A stretch of 64,000 nucleotides of DNA. Source: Lachnoclostridium sp. An196. GTDB taxonomy: Bacteria; Bacillota; Clostridia; Lachnospirales; Lachnospiraceae. Each line of letters begins with the position of its first letter. Within the stretch, counting starts at the first letter, position 1. A program made the translations under genes and the position numbers. The notes under the pieces were generated by a model. It saw nothing but the letters and a program-made list of their open reading frames with translations. It was not told the origin of the DNA and ran no database searches. Positions 53,136-60,380 of this stretch are shown in pieces. The DNA lies in the NCBI RefSeq assembly GCF_002160135.1, contig NZ_NFJZ01000008.1, positions 1 through 64,000 on the forward strand, written 5' to 3'.

Positions 53136-53816
53136 TTGACAGGCCAGTTTAACTTAGGCTCCGTTGTTTTCCGCATGTTCCTGTCCATTATGTGCAGCGG
53201 CGTCCTGGGTCTGGAACGGGAAAACAAAAACCGCCCCGCCGGTTTCCGTACTTATATGCTGGTGAGTCTGGGAGCATGCATCACCATGCTGCTTGGTCAG
53301 TATGAATTTTACTGCATATCCGGTCTCACCTCCCTGGATGTCTCCCGATTCGGCGCACAGGTTATCAACGGAATCGGTTTTTTAGGAGCGGGCTCCATCA
53401 TTGTAACTGCGCATCAGGAAGTCAAAGGCCTGACTACTGCCGCCGGACTCTGGGCTTCCGCCTGTATGGGGCTTGCCATCGGCGCGGGAAATTATATGTG
53501 CGCTCTGATCGGGTTCGGATTAATTATCATCTGTTTCCGTCTTCTGCCTTATATTGAAAGGCACCTGATGAGTAATTCCAAAAATATGAACGTCTTTTTG
53601 GAATTTGATGAACTGACGCATATCCACCCTATCCTGACACTGATAAAAGAACAGAATATCCAGATCTATGAAGTGGAGATCATGAGTGAAAAAGGCATGC
53701 CTGCTGATTATCCGGCCGCTATTTTTTCCCTTCGGCTGGATCGGAAACAGAATCATGCGCCGATTATCGCGTTTCTGTCAGATCTGGAATATGTTTTACG
53801 GATTGAGGAGATTTGA
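53136..53816 (+). CDS. MgtC/SapB family membrane protein (first of a tandem pair)
   Basis: 226 residues starting with TTG at 53136, nine nt after AAAGG in the preceding gene's end; an ATG 13 codons in lacks a site. Family motifs GVLGLERENKNRPAGFRTYM and QVINGIGFLGAGSI, four membrane segments, then a soluble ~85-residue C-terminal domain. It begins 5 nt after the permease stop, so it is probably co-transcribed with the transporter. Related to the genes at 53826 and 20800. Confidence 0.87.
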   Translation: MTGQFNLGSVVFRMFLSIMCSGVLGLERENKNRPAGFRTYMLVSLGACITMLLGQYEFYCISGLTSLDVSRFGAQVINGIGFLGAGSIIVTAHQEVKGLTTAAGLWASACMGLAIGAGNYMCALIGFGLIIICFRLLPYIERHLMSNSKNMNVFLEFDELTHIHPILTLIKEQNIQIYEVEIMSEKGMPADYPAAIFSLRLDRKQNHAPIIAFLSDLEYVLRIEEI

Positions 53817-53825
53817 GGACATAAC

Positions 53826-54521
53826 ATGATGCTGGAATTTCTTGATATTGTCAGAGGCACCGATTTTCTTTCCACTTTGTGTAAACTGCTTACCGCGGTA
53901 CTCTGCGGAGGAGTCATCGGCATTGAAAGGGCATACAAACGGCGGCCTGCCGGTTTTCGTACACATATCCTGATCAGCCTGGGATCGGCGATCACCACCC
54001 TGACCAGCCAGTTTCTTGTTACAGATCTGGAACTGGCCGCAGATCCCGGACGGCTGGGCGCCCAGGTTGTCGCAGGCATCGGATTTATCGGAGCCGGTAC
54101 CATCATCGTGTCAAAACGCAGCCGGGTAAAAGGCCTGACCACTGCCGCCGGACTCTGGACGACCGCTACGGTAGGTCTGGCTGTCGGCATGGGTTTTTAT
54201 GAATGCAGCATCATGGCAACCTTGTTAATTTTATTTGCCGAACTGGTCCTGAGCCGGCTGGAAAACCTTCTCCGGACCAGACTGGCAGAGCTGAATCTTT
54301 ACATTGAATATACCGGAGCCGGATATTTATATCGTCTTCTGGAATATTTCAAGCGGGAAAACATCCGGATTTTAGATATAGAAATCATCAAGAAAACAAA
54401 AAAAGACGACAAAAAAAATATCGCTATTTTTACCGTACAACTGCATAAAAATCTCTGTCAGTCAGATATTATAGACGGCGTGTCTGCTTTCCCGCAGACT
54501 ATCACGGTGGAAATCATATAA
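53826..54521 (+). CDS. MgtC/SapB family membrane protein (second of a tandem pair)
   Basis: 231 residues. GVIGIERAYKRRPAGFRTHI and QVVAGIGFIGAGTIIV, four membrane segments, a Lys-rich hinge (KKTKKDDKKN about 195-204) and a C-terminal soluble part. The gap to the first copy is 9 nt with GAGGAC before the ATG. The tandem duplication next to a sugar transporter is unusual; Mg2+ or phosphate stress links are known for the family only. Confidence 0.9.
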   Translation: MMLEFLDIVRGTDFLSTLCKLLTAVLCGGVIGIERAYKRRPAGFRTHILISLGSAITTLTSQFLVTDLELAADPGRLGAQVVAGIGFIGAGTIIVSKRSRVKGLTTAAGLWTTATVGLAVGMGFYECSIMATLLILFAELVLSRLENLLRTRLAELNLYIEYTGAGYLYRLLEYFKRENIRILDIEIIKKTKKDDKKNIAIFTVQLHKNLCQSDIIDGVSAFPQTITVEII

Positions 54522-54581
54522 CAGCTGCTCTGACAAACATTTTTACATTCCAGCAGAACTATACAATTTGAGGATAAGACC

Positions 54582-55148
54582 ATGAAATCAGACTTGAAAA
54601 ACATTTTAGCAAAAAATCCAATTATTGCATCTCTTTGCCGGGAAAGCGACCTGGACGACCTGTGTCTGTCCAACGTGAGGATCGCCTTCATACTGTATGG
54701 AGATCTTCAATCTCTCCCGTCAATCGCTTCACGAATTAAGAAAGCCAATATCCTGCCATTCATTCATATTGACTTTATTGACGGGCTGTCCGCCAAAGAA
54801 GCTGCTGTCGATTTTATCAAGTACTATACCTGCGCGGCAGGGATCGTGACAACCAAAAACGCGCAGATTAAGCGGGCGAGGACTCTGGAACTGTACTGTA
54901 TCCAGCGATTTTTTGTATTCGACGCCATTTCTCAGAATAATATCCGCACACAGATCGCGGCATGCAATGCAGACGCCATAGAAATCCTTCCTGGCGTTAT
55001 TCCGAGCGTAATCCGTGACCTGTCCTCCGACTGCCGGCTGCCTTTTATTACAGGAGGCTTTATAAATTCTCAGAAAGAGGTGGAAACTGCGCTTCACTGC
55101 GGTGCTTCCAACATCACCACTTCCATTCCGAATCTGTGGTTCACCTAG
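54582..55148 (+). CDS. glpP: Glycerol-3-phosphate responsive antiterminator GlpP
   Basis: 188 residues, the usual GlpP length. Visible family blocks: FILYGDLQSLPSIASRIKKA, FIHIDFIDGLSAKEAAVDFI, GIVTTKNAQIKRA, EILPGVIPSVI and PFITGGFINSQKEVETAL. It binds glycerol 3-phosphate and stops premature termination in leader RNAs (glpD, glpFK in Bacillus). No glp enzyme genes are near, but the leader terminator of the upstream ABC operon is a candidate target. Gap to the MgtC gene is 60 nt. Confidence 0.93.
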   Translation: MKSDLKNILAKNPIIASLCRESDLDDLCLSNVRIAFILYGDLQSLPSIASRIKKANILPFIHIDFIDGLSAKEAAVDFIKYYTCAAGIVTTKNAQIKRARTLELYCIQRFFVFDAISQNNIRTQIAACNADAIEILPGVIPSVIRDLSSDCRLPFITGGFINSQKEVETALHCGASNITTSIPNLWFT

Positions 55149-55154
55149 CATTTA

Positions 55155-55183
55155 TTGACTTCTCCTACCTCCTGTGCTAATCT
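55155..55183 (+). promoter_or_regulatory. metG promoter
   Basis: -35 TTGACT (55155-55160), 17-nt spacer, -10 TAATCT (55178-55183), about 50 nt before the metG ATG. No T-box was recognised. Confidence 0.65.
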
Positions 55184-55232
55184 GTAAATAATGGTTTTAA
55201 GCGCAGAAATATAAGGAAACAGAGGTAATCAA

Positions 55233-57185
55233 ATGGAAAAGAAGAAATTTTATATGACCACCGCGATTGCTTATACTTCCGGGAAACCTCACATCGGCAA
55301 TACTTATGAGATCGTCCTGGCAGACAGTATCGCACGCTATAAACGCTTTGAGGGTTATGACGTTTTTTTTCAGACCGGCACCGATGAGCACGGCCTGAAG
55401 ATTGAACAGAAAGCGGAAGCAGCAGGGATCACTCCGAAAGAATATGTAGATCAAGTAGCCGGACAGATCAAAGAAATCTGGGATCTGATGAATACTTCCT
55501 ATGACAAGTTCATCCGTACCACCGACTCGGACCACGAAGCGCAGGTACAGAAAATATTTAAATATCTCTACGACAAAGGAGATATCTACAAAGGATACTA
55601 TGAAGGCATGTACTGCACTCCCTGCGAATCCTTCTTCACGGAATCCCAGTTGGTAGACGGCAAATGCCCGGACTGCGGACGGGAAGTCCAGCCGGCTAAG
55701 GAAGAAGCATATTTCTTCCGTATGAGCAAGTATGCGGATCGTCTGATCGATTATATAAATACCCATCCGGAGTTTATCCAGCCGGTCTCCAGAAAGAACG
55801 AAATGATGAACAACTTCCTGCTGCCCGGTCTGCAGGATCTGTGTGTATCCAGGACTTCCTTCACCTGGGGCATTCCTGTTACTTTCGATCCCAAACATGT
55901 CATCTACGTATGGCTGGACGCGCTAACAAACTATATCACCGGCATCGGTTACGACTGCGAAGGAGAAAGCAGCGATTTATTCAAAAAGAATTGGCCTGCC
56001 GATCTGCATCTGATCGGAAAAGATATCATCCGTTTCCATACAATTTACTGGCCGATCTTCCTGATGGCTCTGGATCTCCCTCTGCCGAAGCAGGTATTCG
56101 GCCATCCATGGCTCCTGCAAGGTGATGGCAAGATGAGCAAATCCAAAGGAAACGTTCTCTATGCAGATGAACTGGCAGATTTCTTCGGCGTAGATGCTGT
56201 ACGTTATTTTGTCCTGCATGAAATGCCTTTTGAAAACGATGGCGTCATCACATGGGAACTTATGGTGGAACGGCTGAATTCCGAACTGGCAAACACGCTG
56301 GGCAATCTGGTAAACCGCACGATCTCCATGTCCAATAAGTATTTCGGCGGAACCGTCACACAGACCGGCGCCGCAGAAGAAGTAGATGAGGACCTGAAGA
56401 AAACAGTTCTGAACACTTTGACAAAAGTCACAGACAAAATGGACCAGCTGCGTGTGGCAGACGCGCTTACCGAGATCTTCGCGCTGTTCAAACGCTGCAA
56501 TAAATATATTGATGAAACCATGCCCTGGGCGCTGGCAAAAGACGAGACAAAAAAAGACCGGCTGTCAGAAGTTCTCTACAATCTGGTAGAAAGTATCAGT
56601 TATGGAGCAACTCTTCTGGAGTCGTTCATGCCGTCTACTTCCCGCAGGATTCTGGAACAGCTGAACGCCGAACCGCGCACAATTGAGCAGATGAATCATT
56701 TCGGGCTTTACCGGTCCGGCGCTAAAGTAACCGATAAGCCGGAGATCCTGTTCGCAAGAATGGACATCAAAGAAGTACTGGAAAAAGTAGAAGCACGCAA
56801 AGCTGCGGAAGAAGCGGCCAAAGCGCCGAAAGAACCTGTCATTGACATTGAGCCCAAGGAAAACATTTCTTACGACGATTTTGCAAGACTGCAGTTCCAG
56901 GTGGGAGAGATCATCTCCTGCGAGGCAGTTCCGAAAGCAGACAAGCTGCTCTGCTCCCAGGTAAAAGTCGGCAGCCAGGTACGCCAGATCGTTTCCGGAA
57001 TCCGCAATACCTACTCTCCAGAAGAAATGGTTGGCAAAAAGGTAATGGTGCTGGTAAATCTGGAACCCAGAAAGATTCGTGGTCTCGTGTCCGAAGGCAT
57101 GCTTCTGTGTGCGGAGGATGAGAATGGAAACCTTTCTCTGGTAACGCCGGAAAAAGAGATGCCGGCAGGCGCGGAGATTTCTTGA
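55233..57185 (+). CDS. metG: Methionine-tRNA ligase
   Basis: 650 residues. Class I aminoacyl-tRNA synthetase: HIGN (GKPHIGNTYE about 13-22), zinc-knuckle Cys set CTPC and CPDC (about 127-150), KMSKS motif (DGKMSKSKGN about 297-306), anticodon-binding domain and a C-terminal Trbp111-like tRNA-binding domain (about 548-650: FARLQFQVGEIISCE). Charges tRNA-Met. Plus-strand gene with its own promoter; no partner synthetase nearby. Confidence 0.97.
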   Translation: MEKKKFYMTTAIAYTSGKPHIGNTYEIVLADSIARYKRFEGYDVFFQTGTDEHGLKIEQKAEAAGITPKEYVDQVAGQIKEIWDLMNTSYDKFIRTTDSDHEAQVQKIFKYLYDKGDIYKGYYEGMYCTPCESFFTESQLVDGKCPDCGREVQPAKEEAYFFRMSKYADRLIDYINTHPEFIQPVSRKNEMMNNFLLPGLQDLCVSRTSFTWGIPVTFDPKHVIYVWLDALTNYITGIGYDCEGESSDLFKKNWPADLHLIGKDIIRFHTIYWPIFLMALDLPLPKQVFGHPWLLQGDGKMSKSKGNVLYADELADFFGVDAVRYFVLHEMPFENDGVITWELMVERLNSELANTLGNLVNRTISMSNKYFGGTVTQTGAAEEVDEDLKKTVLNTLTKVTDKMDQLRVADALTEIFALFKRCNKYIDETMPWALAKDETKKDRLSEVLYNLVESISYGATLLESFMPSTSRRILEQLNAEPRTIEQMNHFGLYRSGAKVTDKPEILFARMDIKEVLEKVEARKAAEEAAKAPKEPVIDIEPKENISYDDFARLQFQVGEIISCEAVPKADKLLCSQVKVGSQVRQIVSGIRNTYSPEEMVGKKVMVLVNLEPRKIRGLVSEGMLLCAEDENGNLSLVTPEKEMPAGAEIS

Positions 57186-57205
57186 TTAGATATTATCATA
57201 CTCAT

Positions 57206-57252
57206 AAAAAATGACATCAGGGAACAGATTCCGCCTTGAAATCTGTTCCCTG
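57206..57252 (-). terminator. Terminator-like hairpin at the end of the 38-residue gene
   Basis: Perfect 13-bp stem (57218-57230 with 57240-57252, 9-nt loop). On the minus strand a TTTTTT tract follows six nt after the stem. It overlaps the last codons of the small minus gene. In the plus direction it lies ~30 nt after metG without a T-tract, so it may also act there weakly. Confidence 0.6.
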
Positions 57253-57333
57253 GTATCGTATAATACACCATCCTGTCACCAGCGCGGAAATCATTCCCAG
57301 TGACAGCAAGACACTAATGACTTTTCTTTTCAT
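57217..57333 (-). CDS. 38-residue signal-peptide-like protein
   Basis: 38 codons: basic start MKRK, then a hydrophobic stretch (VISVLLSLGMISALVTG) and a short polar tail (WCIIRYQGTDFKAESVP). The start ATG has GGGAGG 9-10 nt upstream, a sigma-A promoter 83 nt further up and a hairpin at the end, so it looks like a complete gene missed by size filters. The N-terminus resembles the lipoprotein signals of the binding proteins here (MKRKVV, MKRKVL), but the expected Cys is replaced by Trp-Cys after LVTG. It may be a remnant of a binding-protein gene, or a small membrane/secreted peptide. Confidence 0.65.
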   Translation of the reverse strand: MKRKVISVLLSLGMISALVTGWCIIRYQGTDFKAESVP

Positions 57334-57415
57334 TTTTTCTTTCCTCCCTGTATCTGTATTTTGTATGGATAGTTGCAGGCGTCAGCAATTTTTCCCGTTT
57401 CTGATGCCTGTAAAA

Positions 57416-57444
57416 ATTATATCTTGTGCAATATTTTCATTCAA
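57416..57444 (-). promoter_or_regulatory. Promoter of the 38-residue gene
   Basis: Minus strand -35 TTGAAT (57439-57444), 17-nt spacer, -10 TATAAT (57416-57421). Confidence 0.75.
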
Positions 57445-57501
57445 TTCAAGATAATTGCCATCATTTTTAAAATATTTGTCAAAAAGCAAAAACTTGTATT
57501 C

Positions 57502-57540
57502 AAAAAAATGCACTTTTTTGTCAATCGCAAAAAAGTGCAT
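57502..57540. repeat. Perfect 12-bp inverted repeat with A/T tracts
   Basis: ATGCACTTTTTT (57508-57519) and AAAAAAGTGCAT (57529-57540) around a 9-nt loop. In the minus direction TTTTTTT follows the hairpin, so it looks like a terminator guarding the small minus gene's promoter from upstream antisense transcription. In the plus direction it lies in front of the DUF885 gene. Confidence 0.6.
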
Positions 57541-57595
57541 ATCTCTGTTTCCGTCCGCATATATTTATCTGACAAACTTTCAGGAGTGACTGCAT

Positions 57596-59488
57596 ATGTA
57601 CAGATGCCTTGCGGCAGGGATGGTTCTGCTGCTTACCATACATACCTCTGTCTTTTCCTGGTTCCTCCGCCTGGGCCAGGATTTCCAGGATTACGCCATG
57701 GAAATGTTCCGCCATGAACTGTCCTCAGATACTCTGAGCCTGCACTACATGCTGGCGGAGCCTTCTGCTTACGGGATCCGTGAAGAAGAACCCACACTTG
57801 GAGATTTTTCCGCGGAAGCGAGAGCCGAAGAACACACCTGGCTGGCCTCATGCCGCGATCGTCTGGATGAATATCTGGGGAAAAAACTCGACAAAGAAGA
57901 ACAGTTCGCCGCGGCTCTCCTGTCCTGGTGGGTTGACGCCCAGCTGACACTGGAAGATTTTTATTATTATCAGGAGCCCCTGGGACCTGCCCTCGGTACC
58001 CAGGCCCAGCTTCCCATACTGCTGGCAGAATACTCTTTCCGGAATCGGGAAGATATTGATACTTATCTTAAGCTTCTCGCTGAACTTCCTGATTATTTCA
58101 TGCAGATCGCCCGATTTGAAGAAGAGAAATCCAGTGCCGGGCTCTTTATGACAGATGAAACCCTGGATCAGATATTAAATCAGTGCCGTTCCATCATGGA
58201 AATTGACAACGAACATTTCCTTGTCACCACCTTCGCCGAACGGTTGGAAGCCTGCAGCTTTCTGGATGCGGATCAGAAGATTTCCTATGAAGTGCAGAAT
58301 CTGAATGCGCTGAACCAATATTTCCGTCCCGCGTACCAGCAGCTCTGTCTGGCCCTGGAAAAGCTTCGCGGAACCGGTGTCAACACCGGCGGTCTCTACT
58401 ATACGCCGGACGGTATTTCTTATTATGAATACCTTCTGCGTTATTCTATTGGAACGGATCTCAGCGTGCCGGTTATCCGCCGTATGCTGGAAGAACAGAT
58501 CGCAGACGACTATGAGACGATCCTTTTCGCCATCCACGAGGGAGCCGACGTTTTAAATCTGACCAGGAGCGTTCCTTCCGCCAGTTCCGCGGACGAGATA
58601 CTGGAAGATCTGACGGTCCGGATTCAAGATGATTTTCCCGAAATTCCGGAAGACATATCCTGGCAGGTCAAGGAAGTCCCGGAGTCTTTAGAGGACTGGC
58701 TCAGTCCCGCTTTTTACATGGTCCCCGCGCTGGATCTGCCGGAAGAAAACAATATCTACATCAATCCGTCCTATGAACCGGACTCTAAAGAACTGATCAC
58801 TACTCTGGCGCACGAAGGTTATCCGGGCCATCTGTACCAGAATACGTTTGAACGGGCAGGCGCGTATGCCCCGATCCGTTCCATGGTCTATGTGGGAGGG
58901 TATACAGAAGGATGGGGACTGTACAGCGAATTCTATGCCTACGATTTCCTGGGCCTTACCGAAACAGAAGCCGGTTTCCTGCGGGCACTTTCATCCCTGA
59001 ATTATGCCATCTGCGCCACTCTGGATCTGGCTGTCCATACGGAAGGATGGACAGAGGAAGAATGCCGGAACTACCTTTCTTCTTTCGGCGTCACTGATGA
59101 AGAGCAGGTCCGTGCTCTTTACACAGATATACTGGAAGAGCCTTCCAACTATCTGAAATATTATCTGGGATATCTGGAAATCTGCAGACTAAAAGAGAGC
59201 GCGCTGGCACTCTCCCCGGAAATTTCCATATCAGATTTTCATGAATGGTTCCTGACCACAGGACCTGCGCCCTTTTTCCTCCTGGAAGAACAGCTAAACC
59301 TCCTGGAAATATCCCCGGATCTTTTCCAGGGCGCGGGCGAGGACGTCCATCTCCTCTCCGCCCAGCCCTTCCATAACCGTCTGAACCATCTTTTTATGAT
59401 AAGCGGCATGACGCCGGTAGACCTTCCTGCCCTTCTCGGTCAGAGAGAGCAGGACGACCCGCTTGTCCTCCGCGCTGCGGATGCGTGA
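57596..59488 (+). CDS. DUF885 family HEGYPGH peptidase-like protein
   Basis: 630 residues. N-terminal hydrophobic segment (about 5-22, signal peptide or anchor) then the DUF885 domain with the zinc-metallopeptidase motif LAHEGYPGHLYQ (about 404-415) and downstream GYTEGWGLYSE (about 431-441). The family acts on peptides or esters, poorly characterised. AGGAG precedes the ATG. The last ~65 codons (59294-59488) run antisense through the MarR gene, and DUF885 domains normally end before this, so the tail is probably an extension by a lost stop codon. Confidence 0.85.
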   Translation: MYRCLAAGMVLLLTIHTSVFSWFLRLGQDFQDYAMEMFRHELSSDTLSLHYMLAEPSAYGIREEEPTLGDFSAEARAEEHTWLASCRDRLDEYLGKKLDKEEQFAAALLSWWVDAQLTLEDFYYYQEPLGPALGTQAQLPILLAEYSFRNREDIDTYLKLLAELPDYFMQIARFEEEKSSAGLFMTDETLDQILNQCRSIMEIDNEHFLVTTFAERLEACSFLDADQKISYEVQNLNALNQYFRPAYQQLCLALEKLRGTGVNTGGLYYTPDGISYYEYLLRYSIGTDLSVPVIRRMLEEQIADDYETILFAIHEGADVLNLTRSVPSASSADEILEDLTVRIQDDFPEIPEDISWQVKEVPESLEDWLSPAFYMVPALDLPEENNIYINPSYEPDSKELITTLAHEGYPGHLYQNTFERAGAYAPIRSMVYVGGYTEGWGLYSEFYAYDFLGLTETEAGFLRALSSLNYAICATLDLAVHTEGWTEEECRNYLSSFGVTDEEQVRALYTDILEEPSNYLKYYLGYLEICRLKESALALSPEISISDFHEWFLTTGPAPFFLLEEQLNLLEISPDLFQGAGEDVHLLSAQPFHNRLNHLFMISGMTPVDLPALLGQREQDDPLVLRAADA

Positions 59489-59728
59489 GACATAGCCCTT
59501 CTTCACCAGATTGTTGATGGCGGTAGTCAATGTGCCTACCGTCACCGACATCTTCTTCGCCACGGTGGACATGTTTCTGGGCTCCGCGATTCCGACCGCG
59601 TCGATGATATGCACGTCATTGATAGAGATCTCTTTGAACGCGCCGGTAATCAACGCGCGGTTCTCTGCGTCCATAATCTCATTAAATGTCATTACTAGCA
59701 GCTGATTCAACAGTTCTTCCCGGTTCAT
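59294..59728 (-). CDS. MarR family transcriptional regulator
   Basis: 144 residues. Winged helix with NMSTVAKKMSVTVGTLTTAINNLVKKGYVSRI (helix-turn-helix and start of the wing) and RSAEDKRVVLLSLTEKGRK. Such regulators respond to small molecules and often control fatty-acid or stress genes. It has its own promoter. The 3' half of its gene is antisense to the end of the DUF885 gene. Confidence 0.92.
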   Translation of the reverse strand: MNREELLNQLLVMTFNEIMDAENRALITGAFKEISINDVHIIDAVGIAEPRNMSTVAKKMSVTVGTLTTAINNLVKKGYVSRIRSAEDKRVVLLSLTEKGRKVYRRHAAYHKKMVQTVMEGLGGEEMDVLARALEKIRGYFQEV

Positions 59729-59767
59729 GCCTCACCTTCTTCACAGAAATTCATCTTATCTGGTGCA

Positions 59768-59796
59768 AGTATAGCATAATTTTCTTTTCTCTTCAA
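59768..59796 (-). promoter_or_regulatory. Promoter of the MarR gene
   Basis: Minus strand -35 TTGAAG (59791-59796), 17-nt spacer, -10 TATACT (59768-59773), about 40 nt before the ATG. Confidence 0.65.
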
Positions 59797-59807
59797 CGCC
59801 GGAGAAA

Positions 59808-60335
59808 TCACCCCATCATCCCCGCCAGCACCACGCTGGCGGCCAGACCTCCAAAGGTGGCCGCCAGTGCTCCGGCCAGGGTCCAGCGGGTCTTCGTCAC
59901 TTTCGCGGTCAGAAAATAGACGCTCATAGTATAGAAGATCGTCTCCGTGCATCCCATCATGATCGACGCCAGTGTTCCGATATAGGAATCTGTCCCATAA
60001 GACTTATAGATGTCTATCACCATGGAGGATGCGGCCGAAGAGGAAAACATCCGGATCAATGTCAGAGGAACCAGCTCCGCCGGAAAGTGCAGAAAGGATG
60101 CCGCAGGAGCCAGAAGGCCGGATATCAGATCCAGAAATCCCGACGCCCGCAGCATCCCCACGGCAACCATCAGCCCCACCAGAGTCGGCATAATCTTCAG
60201 GACGATCTTCAGCCCGCCCGCGGCTCCGGCGACGAACTCATCATATACCTGTACTTTTTCCGTCAGGCCATAGGCGATCAGATAAAAGATCACAAACGGA
60301 ATCATAAAATCCGAGAGAAAATAGAAAAACTCCAA
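59808..60335 (-). CDS. spmB: Spore maturation protein SpmB
   Basis: 175 residues starting with TTG at 60335, 5 nt from GAGGAG. About five membrane segments with MPTLVGLMVAVGMLRASG and RMFSSSAASSMVIDI, typical of SpmB, required for spore core dehydration in Bacillus. The usual partner spmA is not adjacent; the upstream neighbour is the phosphosugar mutase (45 nt away). Confidence 0.92.
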   Translation of the reverse strand: MEFFYFLSDFMIPFVIFYLIAYGLTEKVQVYDEFVAGAAGGLKIVLKIMPTLVGLMVAVGMLRASGFLDLISGLLAPAASFLHFPAELVPLTLIRMFSSSAASSMVIDIYKSYGTDSYIGTLASIMMGCTETIFYTMSVYFLTAKVTKTRWTLAGALAATFGGLAASVVLAGMMG

Positions 60336-60380
60336 ACGATTCTCCTCATTTCTCTTTTTTTTAACTTATTCCGCAAAGAT

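Noticed and set aside
53136-53816. Frameshifted single MgtC gene
   Set aside because: Both MgtC-like frames are complete with their own motifs and C-terminal domains, so they are two genes, not one broken gene.
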